Part shown: positions 42,924 through 52,152 of the stretch, piece after piece
Position numbering within the stretch: the stretch's first letter is position 1
How the letters are laid out: each line of letters starts with the position of its first letter
Origin: Nitrospira sp.
GTDB lineage: Bacteria > Nitrospirota > Nitrospiria > Nitrospirales > Nitrospiraceae
Direction of reading: 5' to 3'
DNA: 60,034 bases
NCBI GenBank assembly: GCA_029865345.1
Contig: JAOUHD010000003.1
Span: 1-60,034 of the forward strand
Translations under genes and position numbers: made by a program
Notes under the pieces: generated by a model
What the model was told of the DNA's origin: nothing
The model's input: only the letters and a program-made list of their open reading frames with translations
Databases searched by the model: none

Positions 42924-44561
42924 ATGAAAAAGGTAAGTGGGCGGCTCTGGTTATTAACACTGGTCATCTTGGTATCGGTGGTGGCCTTTCTCCCGTCCTA
43001 TCAGCCGGTGTATCAAGCCTTGCCGGGCTGGCTGAAGGCAGTGCTCCCGAACAAAGGGATTACGTTGGGGCTGGATTTGCAGGGCGGCATCCATATGGTT
43101 CTGGAGGTGGACGAGGATCGCGCCGTGGAGATCGCGGTTGACCGTTCCGTCACCGCGCTGCAGGATCTCATGACCGAAAAGAAACTCGCGGTCGATTCAG
43201 TCAAGCGAACCGGACATGAGCAGATTGTGATTCAGCTGCAGAATGCCGATACGAAGGCCTCCGCCCAGAAACTGATCGATGATTTCCCCATGTTTGTCGA
43301 GAAGGAGTCGGCGGGGTCGACGAATAGCATGGTGTGGGAGCTTCGTGAGCTAGAAACCAAGCGCATCAAGGATTCCGCTATCAACCAGGCGTTGGAAACC
43401 ATCCGGAACCGCATCGATCAGTTCGGCGTCGCGGAGCCAATCGTTCAGCGCCAAGGGTTGAAGCAAATTATTGTGCAGTTGCCCGGTGTCAAGGATCCGA
43501 AACGTGCCAAGGGTCTGATTAAGGAGACGGCGCTGCTCGAATTCAAAATGTTGGACGAAGACCTCCACCTCGATCTCCCGGTGCGTGTTCCGAAAGACAA
43601 AGAAGCCGAGGTGCTTCAGCAGTTTGCCGGAAAACTGCCGGAGAGCGACCAGATTTTATTCGAGCGAATGGTCGACAAGGACACAGGTGTCGAGTTTCGC
43701 ATGCCCTATGTCGTCAAGAAGCGGGTCATGTTGACCGGTGACGTGCTGAGCGATGCACGTGTTGCCATCGGTCAATTCAACGATGCGTATGTGTCCATCA
43801 CATTTGACTCCAAGGGTGGGCAGGAATTCGAACGGATTACAAGCGAGAACGTCAAGAAGCGTATGGCTGTCGTCCTGGATAACACCATCTACTCGGCGCC
43901 GGTTATCCAGGAACGTATTTCAGGAGGACGTGCGCAGATTACCGGGACGTTTACCACGCAGGAGGCCAATGATTTGGCGATTGTTCTCCGGGCCGGTGCG
44001 CTCCCGGCACCGCTGAAGATCGTGCAGGATCTTACGGTCGGTCCGTCCCTCGGCCAAGATTCTATTGATAAGGGGATCAAGGCTACTCTCATCGCCGGGA
44101 CGATGGTGGTGATTTTCATGATCGTCTACTACCGTCTGTCTGGACTGATCGCGGACTTTGCCTTGGTATTGAATTTGGTGTGCCTGATGGGGGCCCTTTC
44201 CGCCGTGACCGCCACGTTGACCCTGCCCGGAATCGCCGGTATCGTGCTCACGATTGGAATGGGTGTCGATTCGAACGTCTTGATTTTTGAGCGGATTCGT
44301 GAAGAGCTGCGTGGCGGAAAGGCGGCGCGATCTGCCATCGATGCTGGTTACGACAAGGCGCTCTTGACGATTATCGATTCGCACGTGACGACGCTGATCA
44401 CCGGAGTCGCCCTGTTTCTCTTTGGGACTGGGCCGATCAAGGGATTTGCCGTGACGCTGTGCCTAGGGATTGCCATCAATCTCTTCACGGCATTGATCGG
44501 GACAAAAGTCATTTTTGATCTGTTGTATCATCGACGAAAAGTCGAGGCGTTGAGCATCTAA
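42924..44561 (+). CDS. secD: Protein translocase subunit SecD
   Basis: A 545-residue SecD. One N-terminal helix, a large periplasmic domain with LGLDLQGGIHMVLEV and the C-terminal block of five helices (GIVLTIGMGVDSNVLIFERIREEL) are typical. It uses the proton motive force with SecF to complete protein export. It is 29 bases after yajC. Confidence 0.97.
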   Translation: MKKVSGRLWLLTLVILVSVVAFLPSYQPVYQALPGWLKAVLPNKGITLGLDLQGGIHMVLEVDEDRAVEIAVDRSVTALQDLMTEKKLAVDSVKRTGHEQIVIQLQNADTKASAQKLIDDFPMFVEKESAGSTNSMVWELRELETKRIKDSAINQALETIRNRIDQFGVAEPIVQRQGLKQIIVQLPGVKDPKRAKGLIKETALLEFKMLDEDLHLDLPVRVPKDKEAEVLQQFAGKLPESDQILFERMVDKDTGVEFRMPYVVKKRVMLTGDVLSDARVAIGQFNDAYVSITFDSKGGQEFERITSENVKKRMAVVLDNTIYSAPVIQERISGGRAQITGTFTTQEANDLAIVLRAGALPAPLKIVQDLTVGPSLGQDSIDKGIKATLIAGTMVVIFMIVYYRLSGLIADFALVLNLVCLMGALSAVTATLTLPGIAGIVLTIGMGVDSNVLIFERIREELRGGKAARSAIDAGYDKALLTIIDSHVTTLITGVALFLFGTGPIKGFAVTLCLGIAINLFTALIGTKVIFDLLYHRRKVEALSI

Positions 44562-44592
44562 CCATGAAGCCATCAGCGATGACTATTCATGG
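44562..44592. other. Hairpin between secD and secF
   Basis: CCATGAA (44562-44568) pairs with TTCATGG (44586-44592), and an inner CATC/GATG pair extends the structure. It starts immediately after the secD stop. It could modulate relative expression of secD and secF. Confidence 0.4.
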
Positions 44593-44623
44593 AGAAGCTC
44601 AGGGTTATTAAAAGGGAGTGCGC

Positions 44624-45541
44624 ATGTTAGAGATTCTTGGGAAGACCAACTTTGACTTCATGGGCAAGCGCACGTTCGCGTTTCTCTTTTCTGGCGTGAT
44701 GGTCTTGCTCGGGCTCATCGCACTGGTCCAGATTGCGCGAGGTTCTGCCAATCTGGGCATCGACTTTTCTGGTGGGACAGCTGTCCAGCTCAAGTTTGAG
44801 CAGATGGTCCGGATCGATGAGGCCCGTAAGGCCCTGCAGAGCAACGGCCTGGGTGATGCGGAGCTGCAGGAGTTCGGACAGGATAACAAGCTCCTCATCC
44901 GGGTGAAGACCTCCACGACGATCGAAGAAAAGATAGCCGAACGTGTGGTGGGAGTCTTCTCCAAGGAGTTCCCGAACAACAAGTTCGTGGTTGATTCCAC
45001 CACTGAGATCGGACCAACCATCGGGAAGAAGCTTCAGGAAGATGCGCTCGTCGCGATCGTCGTCTCATTTGTGGGCATTATTCTGTACATTGCGGCACGA
45101 TTCGAACTTCGTTTTGGCGTTGCGGCCGCGCTGGCGACGTTTCATGATGTCTTGGCTGTGGTCGGGGCGTTCTATCTCCTGGACAAAGAAATTACGCTTC
45201 TGATCGTGACGGCACTCTTGACGCTGGCTGGATATTCATTAACCGACACAGTGGTGGTGTTCGATCGGATCAGAGAGAATTTAAAATCGCGCCGTCGGGA
45301 AAGCGAAGAAGCAACGATCAACACCGCCGTCAATCAGGTCTTGAGCCGCACCATCGTCACCAGTTTGACGGTCGTACTGGTCCTGATCCCCTTGACGTTG
45401 GCAGGTGGAGAAGTTTTGCACGATTTCTCACTGGCCCTGCTCTGGGGCGTGATTTTCGGCACCTATTCCTCGGTCTTCGTGGCCAGCCCTCTCTTATTGT
45501 TGTGGCCGGGAGCGTCGGGTCGCCTCTTGAAACGCAGCTGA
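44624..45541 (+). CDS. secF: Protein translocase subunit SecF
   Basis: A 305-residue SecF. The NLGIDFSGGTAVQLKF motif, six helices and the TALLTLAGYSLTDTVVVFDRIREN signature are clear. The ATG at 44624 has a GGGAG site at a better distance than the GTG at 44618. It forms the SecDF complex. Confidence 0.97.
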   Translation: MLEILGKTNFDFMGKRTFAFLFSGVMVLLGLIALVQIARGSANLGIDFSGGTAVQLKFEQMVRIDEARKALQSNGLGDAELQEFGQDNKLLIRVKTSTTIEEKIAERVVGVFSKEFPNNKFVVDSTTEIGPTIGKKLQEDALVAIVVSFVGIILYIAARFELRFGVAAALATFHDVLAVVGAFYLLDKEITLLIVTALLTLAGYSLTDTVVVFDRIRENLKSRRRESEEATINTAVNQVLSRTIVTSLTVVLVLIPLTLAGGEVLHDFSLALLWGVIFGTYSSVFVASPLLLLWPGASGRLLKRS

Positions 45542-45689
45542 GGGGAATGCTGGAATAGAGGGTCGCGCATCGCCCGTCTGTCTCGTCCTATGGCTGGTGC
45601 GTGGTGGGTCGGCTGCACTCCGAACGTCGACCTCCAACAGGAACGTTCCTCGAATGGAAGCCTAGTTTCCACGTCTCCGTGGTATAGCC

Positions 45690-48600
45690 ATGACACTCTG
45701 GAGCCGGTCTCACAGTCTCCAGCAGAAGACCATCGCGGCGATCGTGATGGTCGGTCTCCTGCCGCTGACCCTCATGCTTGCCCTCATTTATGTCGAAGAA
45801 CGACGCGCCCTGCAGGAGTCGACGGGGACGAATTTCAAAGAAGTGGCCGTCGAGGCCGCCCGCCGGATCGAAATGCATGTTACGCGGGGTATGAACGAGG
45901 CCCAACAACTCGCGACCGCGCCCTTTCTTCGCACCGCCGTTTTGGAAGCCAACCGAACGTACGAGGGCAAAGACGCTCAGAGCATTTCGGACATCATTCA
46001 GGGTTGGCAACAGCGGTGGAGGCAGCGAGACAAGCGAAGCGAATTCCCCCTCTTCGTTAACCGGATTGTCACCAATTATTTGATTCGATGGCACGAGATT
46101 CGAAAGTCAGACTATGTCGGCATCTTGGTGACCGATGGACAGGGAGCGTTGGTGGTCAGTTCGATTCCCCAGGTCGAATATTCTTATGCCAAGACCGCCT
46201 GGTGGCAGGCCGTGGTAAAAGGCGGCAGCCAGCATCCTTATGTGGGTGAAATCGCCTTCGACCCAGCGTTTGGGACTCACGTCGTCATCGTCGCTGCACC
46301 GATTTTGGATGATCAACATCGGGTGGTGGTCGGCGCCGTGACGATCCTTCTTCGGCGTGACACATTGTTTCAGTCCATTGCTGAGGGTTCGTTCGGCGTG
46401 ACAGGCCATGCCATGTTGTTCACCTCGGACGGGGGTGTTGTGATTTGTCCTGTGCTTCCGCCAGAAGCCCACTCGATCGATTCTGAATTGATCAGTACGC
46501 TGGGGGCTCCGAAGCCAGGATGGGCAGTGGCCGCTGACGACTCGCACGGAAACAAGCGCGCCCTGATCGGGTTTGCACCGGTACGGTTTGCCGATCAGCT
46601 TGCAATAGGCAGTATTGGTGGGAAGCGCTGGATTACAGTAGTTCGCCAAGATCCATCAGAGACTTTTGCCCCACTGGGGGAGTTGATGGTCAAGGTCTTG
46701 TTATTTGGCATGATGGTGTTAGTCGTGCTCTCTGTAACAGGAGTGATCGTCGCCCGCCGAATCGTTCGACCGATCCGGATGTTGCATGATGGTGTCCATC
46801 AGATCGGGAGCGGACGCTTAGAGCAAAGACTGGAGATCAAGACTGGTGACGAAATTGAACGTTTGGCTCAAGCGTTCAATCAAATGGCGAGCAATCTGCA
46901 ACGCTCATTCAGGCAGATCGAACAGCAGATGACAGAGGTTCGACAGTTGGAAGAGAAGTATCGGGATTTGATCGAACATGCACCGGAAATGATCTGTCAA
47001 TTTGATCGAGATGGTCGGCTGGTCCATGTCAATAAAACCGGCCTCGATAAGCTCGGATATACCCATGGCGAAGTGTTGGGGATGAAGCTTTTGGACCTCG
47101 TTCCGACCGGACAGGAATCACAGGTGTCCCACTTTCTGGAGCAGCTGGCTTGTTTGGGGCAGGCCGCAATCGAAACGATGCTGTTGGCAAAAGATCACCG
47201 ACCGCTCGACGTGGAAATTCATGCGACGGCACTCTTCGATCAAGCACGAGGGGGACTGGTCCACTCTCGTGCGTTCGTTCGAGATGTGACCGAACGGCGC
47301 CAGTTAGAGCAGGAACTTCAGCGGTACACGATTGGGCTTGAGCAGGCGGTCTCGGAGCGTACACAGCAGCTGACAGCATCGCAAGCCCGCTATAAGTCCC
47401 TTTTCGATTTCGTCGCTGATTCGGTGTTTATGGTGAGTGCGACGGGGGCTGTCGTGGCCGTCAATGAACGGGAACAACAGGTACTGGGCTATGCCGAGTC
47501 GGAGATTATCGGGAAACACTTTCTTGATATTGTCCCGAACCTGCACCACCGAGCCTTCACAGGCTGGTTGTGCGATGTCAGCACGGCGCAACGTCAGGTC
47601 GCGACTCAGGACATGACCGTGTACCACGCCGATCGCCATGAGGTCCCGGTGGAAATGGATCTGATTCGCGTGGGTGGGACCGAACAATTGCTGGTGATGG
47701 TCCAGCTTCGCGATATTACCGATCGGAAAAAGCTCGAGCACCAACTGCAATCACACCGCGAAGATCTTGAACTGAACGTTCGGGAACGCACAAGAGAAAT
47801 CGAAGAGACTAAGCAGTATCTCGAGAATCTGCTCGAGAATGCCAACGATGTCATTTATACACTCGATCTGGATCAGCAGTTTACCTATGTCAACAGTAAG
47901 GTCAATGCTTGGGGCTATCGCAAGGATGATTTGATTGGACGGCCGTATCTCTCACTGCTCTCCCGGCGTCATCGGGGACGACGTCTCAAGAGTACGCTGG
48001 ATATCGGGGCCAAGCAGGTGTACGAGGTCGAAGTCGTGACTCGGCTGGGTGAAGTGCGTGCCGTCATGGTCAGTGTCTCTCCCCTTCAAGGGGCCGACGG
48101 GGAGATTCTTGGAGTGCTTGGCATCGCGCGTGACATGACGGAGACCAAGAAGCTGGAGCGACAGATTCGCAATGCGGAAAAACTGGCCTCAATCGGCCAA
48201 CTGGCAGCGGGGGTGGCCCATGAAATCAACAATCCTCTCGGAGGAATCCTAAATTGTCTCTACAACCTTCGAAAGGGGACCCTTTCCCCGGCACGTCAAG
48301 AGGAATATTGGACTTCCATGGAACATGGCGTCCGTCGTGTTCAAAAGATTGTTCGGCAGTTGCTCGATTTTTCACAGCAGCACGAACCGGCTTTCAGCCC
48401 GGCTGATATCAATCGAATCGTTGGCCAAGTGTTAGGGCTAACCACGCATCTCTTTGCCTCCAATCGCATTCATTTGGAAACATTTCCAACCCATGACTTG
48501 CCCAGCGTGATGGTTGATCGGCATATGATCGAACAAGTCTTGATGAATTTGATCTTGAACGCCGTGCAGGCCATGAAAAACGGCGGAGTGTTGACGATCA

Positions 48601-48869
48601 GAACTTCTGTGGCTGAGGGTATTTGCCGAGTCGAGGTGAGCGATACGGGGTCTGGCATTCCTGCATCGGTGCTCCCACGGATCTTTGATCCCTTCTTCAC
48701 GACCAAAGGGGAAGGAGAGGGGACGGGGCTTGGTCTCTCGGTCAACCTTGGTATCGTGGAGCGGCATGGCGGAAAAATTTTAGTCGAGAGCGAAGTTGGA
48801 AAAGGAACGACGTTCACGCTGTGCCTGCCAGTGTCACGAGACCGTTCCTTTGCGGAGAGGGAAACATGA
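45690..48869 (+). CDS. Membrane sensor histidine kinase, dCACHE-HAMP-PAS3-HisKA-HATPase
   Basis: A 1059-residue sensor. TM1 is at about 15-35 and TM2 at about 332-353, with a periplasmic double-Cache ligand domain between them. Then follow HAMP (355-410), three PAS domains (about 430-540, 570-690 and 715-830) separated by coiled coils, HisKA with phospho-acceptor H844 in AHEINNPLGG, and an HATPase domain with NLILNAVQAM, DTGSGIP and GEGTGLGLSV. It is NtrB-like in its catalytic core. The stop overlaps the response regulator start, so the two form a two-component pair. The ligand is unknown. Confidence 0.93.
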   Translation: MTLWSRSHSLQQKTIAAIVMVGLLPLTLMLALIYVEERRALQESTGTNFKEVAVEAARRIEMHVTRGMNEAQQLATAPFLRTAVLEANRTYEGKDAQSISDIIQGWQQRWRQRDKRSEFPLFVNRIVTNYLIRWHEIRKSDYVGILVTDGQGALVVSSIPQVEYSYAKTAWWQAVVKGGSQHPYVGEIAFDPAFGTHVVIVAAPILDDQHRVVVGAVTILLRRDTLFQSIAEGSFGVTGHAMLFTSDGGVVICPVLPPEAHSIDSELISTLGAPKPGWAVAADDSHGNKRALIGFAPVRFADQLAIGSIGGKRWITVVRQDPSETFAPLGELMVKVLLFGMMVLVVLSVTGVIVARRIVRPIRMLHDGVHQIGSGRLEQRLEIKTGDEIERLAQAFNQMASNLQRSFRQIEQQMTEVRQLEEKYRDLIEHAPEMICQFDRDGRLVHVNKTGLDKLGYTHGEVLGMKLLDLVPTGQESQVSHFLEQLACLGQAAIETMLLAKDHRPLDVEIHATALFDQARGGLVHSRAFVRDVTERRQLEQELQRYTIGLEQAVSERTQQLTASQARYKSLFDFVADSVFMVSATGAVVAVNEREQQVLGYAESEIIGKHFLDIVPNLHHRAFTGWLCDVSTAQRQVATQDMTVYHADRHEVPVEMDLIRVGGTEQLLVMVQLRDITDRKKLEHQLQSHREDLELNVRERTREIEETKQYLENLLENANDVIYTLDLDQQFTYVNSKVNAWGYRKDDLIGRPYLSLLSRRHRGRRLKSTLDIGAKQVYEVEVVTRLGEVRAVMVSVSPLQGADGEILGVLGIARDMTETKKLERQIRNAEKLASIGQLAAGVAHEINNPLGGILNCLYNLRKGTLSPARQEEYWTSMEHGVRRVQKIVRQLLDFSQQHEPAFSPADINRIVGQVLGLTTHLFASNRIHLETFPTHDLPSVMVDRHMIEQVLMNLILNAVQAMKNGGVLTIRTSVAEGICRVEVSDTGSGIPASVLPRIFDPFFTTKGEGEGTGLGLSVNLGIVERHGGKILVESEVGKGTTFTLCLPVSRDRSFAERET

Positions 48870-50314
48870 AAGGGTTGACTGTTCTGCTGGTCGACGATGA
48901 GCCCTTGATGCGTCTTTCCATGATGGATGCTTTGGAGGCTGTTGGCTGCGAGGTTCAGGCGGCTTCGACCGGCACGGAAGGGCTCGAAGCGATACGAGAG
49001 AAGACCTATGACGTGGTGATCACCGACCTGCGATTGCCGGGTGTGGATGGGTTGACTGTGCTTCAGACGGCCAAAGGTAAAGAGCCCCAGACCGAGGTGC
49101 TCGTGATTACCGCACATGGATCAGTCGAAACGGCTGTTGAGGCGATGAAGCTGGGGGCATTTGATTACATCACGAAGCCATTCCAGATGGACGAATTACT
49201 GCTGATCGTTGAGCGGGTCGGTGGCATGATCGCGCTGCGTCGGGAGAATCAGGATCTCAAACATCAGCTCGAGGACAAGTTCTGCTTCAATGGCATTTTA
49301 GGGGCGAACAGTCAGATGCGCGGTGTACTGGACAAGATCAAGCTCGTGGCTGAGACCGATTCCACCGTCCTGATCGTGGGGGAGAGTGGAACAGGCAAGG
49401 AACTTGTCGCCAACGCGCTGCATCAGAACAGCCCACGGAAAGGGTATCCGCTGATCAAAGTCAGTTGCGCCGCGTTGCCGGAGACGCTGCTGGAAGCGGA
49501 ACTCTTCGGCCACGAGAAAGGGGCCTTTACGGGCGCGTTGCGCCAGCGACGGGGGCGATTCGAAATGGCGAATCGAGGGACCTTGTTCCTTGACGAAATC
49601 GGCGAAATCTCGCCCGTAGTACAGGTGAAACTTTTGCGCGCCCTGCAGGAACGTACCTTCGAACGGGTCGGGAGCAATGAGTCGATCGAAACGGATGTGC
49701 GACTTGTGTGCGCCACACAGAAAGACCTACGCAAAGAGGTGGCGCAGGGTCGGTTCCGCGAAGACCTCTTTTACCGGCTCAACGTCGTGCCGATCATCGT
49801 TCCCCCGCTCAGACAACGGCAAGAAGATATTCTGGTCATCGCCGAGTACGTCCTCGAAACATGTTCGCTGAAACTGAACAAACAACTGCCTGGGTTTTCC
49901 CAGCAGGCGCGGGAATTGTTGCTCCGCTATTCCTATCCGGGAAATGTGCGAGAGTTGGAAAATATGGTTGAGCGGGCCGTGGCGCTTGGACGGGACAGAA
50001 CGACGGTGCAGCCGGCTGACCTCTGTGGATTTCAATCCTGCCCATATCTGGGGGGTGCTCCACAGGAATCTTGCGGCTTCTGCGGTGAAGGTTTGACCGG
50101 AGGGAAGAAGAAGAAGGATATGTCCCTCACCTCACTTGCCACTGCGCGAGAAGGCTTCGAAAAGGACTATATCGTTTCCGTGTTGGAGCGCGTGGATGGG
50201 AGTCGAACGACAGCATCGAAACTTTTAGGGTTGTCCAGAAAGGCGCTCTGGGAAAAGTGTAAACGCTACGGCATTCCTTCAGCGCATCGCGAGGTCGAAG
50301 AAACGGAAAGCTGA
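48866..50314 (+). CDS. Sigma-54-dependent NtrC-family response regulator with Cys4 insertion
   Basis: A 482-residue activator. The receiver domain has acidic D10/D11 and phospho-acceptor D54. The AAA+ domain has Walker A GESGTGKE (172-179), the sigma-54 contact loop GAFTGA (219-224) and Walker B LFLDEIGE. A Fis-type helix-turn-helix occupies about 435-470. Between AAA+ and HTH lie four cysteines (387, 392, 403, 406; C-x4-C-x10-C-x2-C), which could hold zinc or a redox-active cluster. The ATG overlaps the kinase stop. Targets must have -24/-12 promoters; none was convincing in this window. Confidence 0.95.
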   Translation: MKGLTVLLVDDEPLMRLSMMDALEAVGCEVQAASTGTEGLEAIREKTYDVVITDLRLPGVDGLTVLQTAKGKEPQTEVLVITAHGSVETAVEAMKLGAFDYITKPFQMDELLLIVERVGGMIALRRENQDLKHQLEDKFCFNGILGANSQMRGVLDKIKLVAETDSTVLIVGESGTGKELVANALHQNSPRKGYPLIKVSCAALPETLLEAELFGHEKGAFTGALRQRRGRFEMANRGTLFLDEIGEISPVVQVKLLRALQERTFERVGSNESIETDVRLVCATQKDLRKEVAQGRFREDLFYRLNVVPIIVPPLRQRQEDILVIAEYVLETCSLKLNKQLPGFSQQARELLLRYSYPGNVRELENMVERAVALGRDRTTVQPADLCGFQSCPYLGGAPQESCGFCGEGLTGGKKKKDMSLTSLATAREGFEKDYIVSVLERVDGSRTTASKLLGLSRKALWEKCKRYGIPSAHREVEETES

Positions 50315-50398
50315 CGATGTCTGAGCTGTCCACACCTGTGCGTTTGGCGATGAGTGTACCGGGCGGACGCTGCCACTAATGGCAAGGAGGGAGATCCG

Positions 50399-50797
50399 AT
50401 GAAACGACTAGGAATGATGTGGTGCCTGTGCCTGATGGCTGTGCTACCAGGATGTGTGGGCGGAGGAGAAAAGGCAGAAATCAAGGAAGACCGGCTGACC
50501 GTGGGGACAGTGCAGGGTGAGGTCAAAGTCGGCATGCCGGCCTCTCGAGTCGCTGAACTGCTAGGCAGCCCCAACATCGTCACGACCGATGAGAAACGAC
50601 GAGAAGTCTGGATCTACGATAAGGTATCCAGCGATCGAGTCGATACGGCGAGCTCATCATTTGCCGGGATCATCATCCTTGGTGCGGCGTCACGGAATAG
50701 CTCCAGTTCTCAGCGCCAACGCACGCTGACCATCATTATCAAGTACGACGAAGATAAAATGGTCCGAGACTTCGCCTATAACGCCACACAGTTTTAA
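50399..50797 (+). CDS. Small lipoprotein, BamE/SmpA-like fold
   Basis: A 132-residue protein from the ATG at 50399, which has an AAGGAGGG site. The lipobox VLPGC is followed by a segment with VKVGMPASRVAELLGSPNIV and EVWIYDK, resembling the BamE/OmlA-like fold. A hydrophobic stretch (FAGIIILGAA) interrupts the domain. It is the first of several lipoprotein genes in this region. Confidence 0.6.
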   Translation: MKRLGMMWCLCLMAVLPGCVGGGEKAEIKEDRLTVGTVQGEVKVGMPASRVAELLGSPNIVTTDEKRREVWIYDKVSSDRVDTASSSFAGIIILGAASRNSSSSQRQRTLTIIIKYDEDKMVRDFAYNATQF

Positions 50798-50805
50798 TAG
50801 GATGC

Positions 50806-51100
50806 GGAAGAAATCCGCCAGCGGCGTTATCGCTTCGCTCAGAGGCTCAACGTACGGCTTGAGCAAACGCCTGTTTAGACAGGCGATAGGTGGACGGGTG
50901 AAAACAGTCTACGCGTCGCTTCTTCGCTCGCTGCGGCCTTGTTCGCGGAACGGCGCGTCTTGGCGCGCCGAGGTTGGGCGGGTGAGAAGTCTGGCCTTTT
51001 TGTCGTGCCCTGCATGGCGATTCAACGCTGTCTCGCACCTCGATATTCATGACGGATTCCGTAGTGAGCATAAGTTTTTCCGCAGCCTGTTAGGGAGCAT
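50806..51100. repeat. Intergenic palindromic element (REP-like)
   Basis: About 295 non-coding bases hold three consecutive hairpins: GCTCAA/TTGAGC (50845-50864), CGCCTGT/ACAGGCG (50868-50885) and CGGCGCG/CGCGCCG (50951-50970). A frame stays open through it into the next lipoprotein gene, but its product looks like translated repeat and the lipoprotein signal peptide begins only at 51108. Likely one copy of a dispersed intergenic repeat. Confidence 0.5.
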
Positions 51101-51107
51101 CGGTGGA

Positions 51108-51704
51108 ATGATGCCACGATGGAGTGTCGCGGCAGGTGCGATTGTGATGGCGATGGGGTTGATGGGCTGTGTCGCCCAGACGCACCCGCAGGACCTCTTT
51201 CAGCTGCAGGAAGAGAGCCTGCGGAACAGGGCGATGCAAACCCGTGTGTTTGAGACCAAAGATGAAGCCGAACTCCTCTCTGCCTCGGCAGCGGTGCTCC
51301 AAGATTTGGGGTTTCAGATTGAAGAGAGTGTGCGCGAGGTGGGATTTTTGCGTGCGGCGAAGGAGCGGAGCGCCAGGGAATATGGGCAGGATATCAGCCG
51401 CTTTGGGATCTTTGTCCTGAGCACCGGATTGATCTTCGTTCAGCAACCTCCAATCATTATTGCCGTCGATCTGCATCAAAAAATCGCTGCGACGTTGGTG
51501 ACTCGTCCCATCAATGCCGACGCCACGCGGCAGGAAGTCCGGGTGGTCTTTTACCGGGTCGTCTGGAAGGGGGACGGATCGGCAGGGAATCAGTCGATTG
51601 CACCGGGAGAACAGCGGATGGAAATGTTACGCGATCCGGTCATGTACCAGACCTTTTTTGCAAAACTGTCCAAGGCGGTGTTTCTCGAACCGTTTGCACT
51701 CTAA
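51108..51704 (+). CDS. Lipoprotein of a tandem paralogue set, member 1
   Basis: A 198-residue protein from the ATG at 51108, where a lipoprotein signal peptide (lipobox GLMGC) begins. The shared core is MQTRVFETKDEAELL, AVLQDLGFQIEESVREVGFL, followed by a hydrophobic strand and a C-terminal VMYQTFFAKLSKAVFLE segment. Members 2 and 3 follow immediately. No function is known. Confidence 0.7.
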   Translation: MMPRWSVAAGAIVMAMGLMGCVAQTHPQDLFQLQEESLRNRAMQTRVFETKDEAELLSASAAVLQDLGFQIEESVREVGFLRAAKERSAREYGQDISRFGIFVLSTGLIFVQQPPIIIAVDLHQKIAATLVTRPINADATRQEVRVVFYRVVWKGDGSAGNQSIAPGEQRMEMLRDPVMYQTFFAKLSKAVFLEPFAL

Positions 51705-51717
51705 GTATGAGGTCATG

Positions 51718-52152
51718 ATGCGCCACCGTGTCGTTGAGACTCTCATTGCGTGGGTTGTCGTTGCCATAACATTTGGCTGTACCCCTCCACAGCCTACTCC
51801 GGACTTGCTTGCGCCGACCGACGCACAGATGAAGATTCGGAGCATCCAAACTCATTCGTTTGATGTGAAGGATCGACAGACGGCGATGCGTGGTGTGATT
51901 GCCGCATTGCAGGATCTTGGCTTCATTATCGAACGGGCGAATGAGTCGCTGGGGCTGATCACGGCCGCACGTTTTGCCGAGCCGAACTTTTATGACATTG
52001 TGGGGATCAGTGTGACGATCCGTTCTGAAACCGATGGGCGAACGACGATCCGTGCGAATGCCATCTATAATAATAAGCCGATTGAAGATCCCAAGGTCTA
52101 CCAGAATTTCTTCGCCACACTGGAACGATCACTGTTCGTTGTCAAGCAATGA
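51718..52152 (+). CDS. Lipoprotein of a tandem paralogue set, member 2
   Basis: A 144-residue lipoprotein (lipobox TFGC). The ATG at 51718 has a GAGG site five bases upstream. The core reads IRSIQTHSFDVKDRQTAMRG, AALQDLGFIIERANESLGLI and KVYQNFFATLERSLFVV, clearly related to members 1 and 3. The stop overlaps the start of member 3. Confidence 0.75.
   Translation: MRHRVVETLIAWVVVAITFGCTPPQPTPDLLAPTDAQMKIRSIQTHSFDVKDRQTAMRGVIAALQDLGFIIERANESLGLITAARFAEPNFYDIVGISVTIRSETDGRTTIRANAIYNNKPIEDPKVYQNFFATLERSLFVVKQ

Noticed and set aside
50802-51107. Extension of lipoprotein member 1 to an upstream start at 50802
   Set aside because: The extra 102 residues translate the palindromic intergenic element and would place the lipoprotein signal peptide internally.
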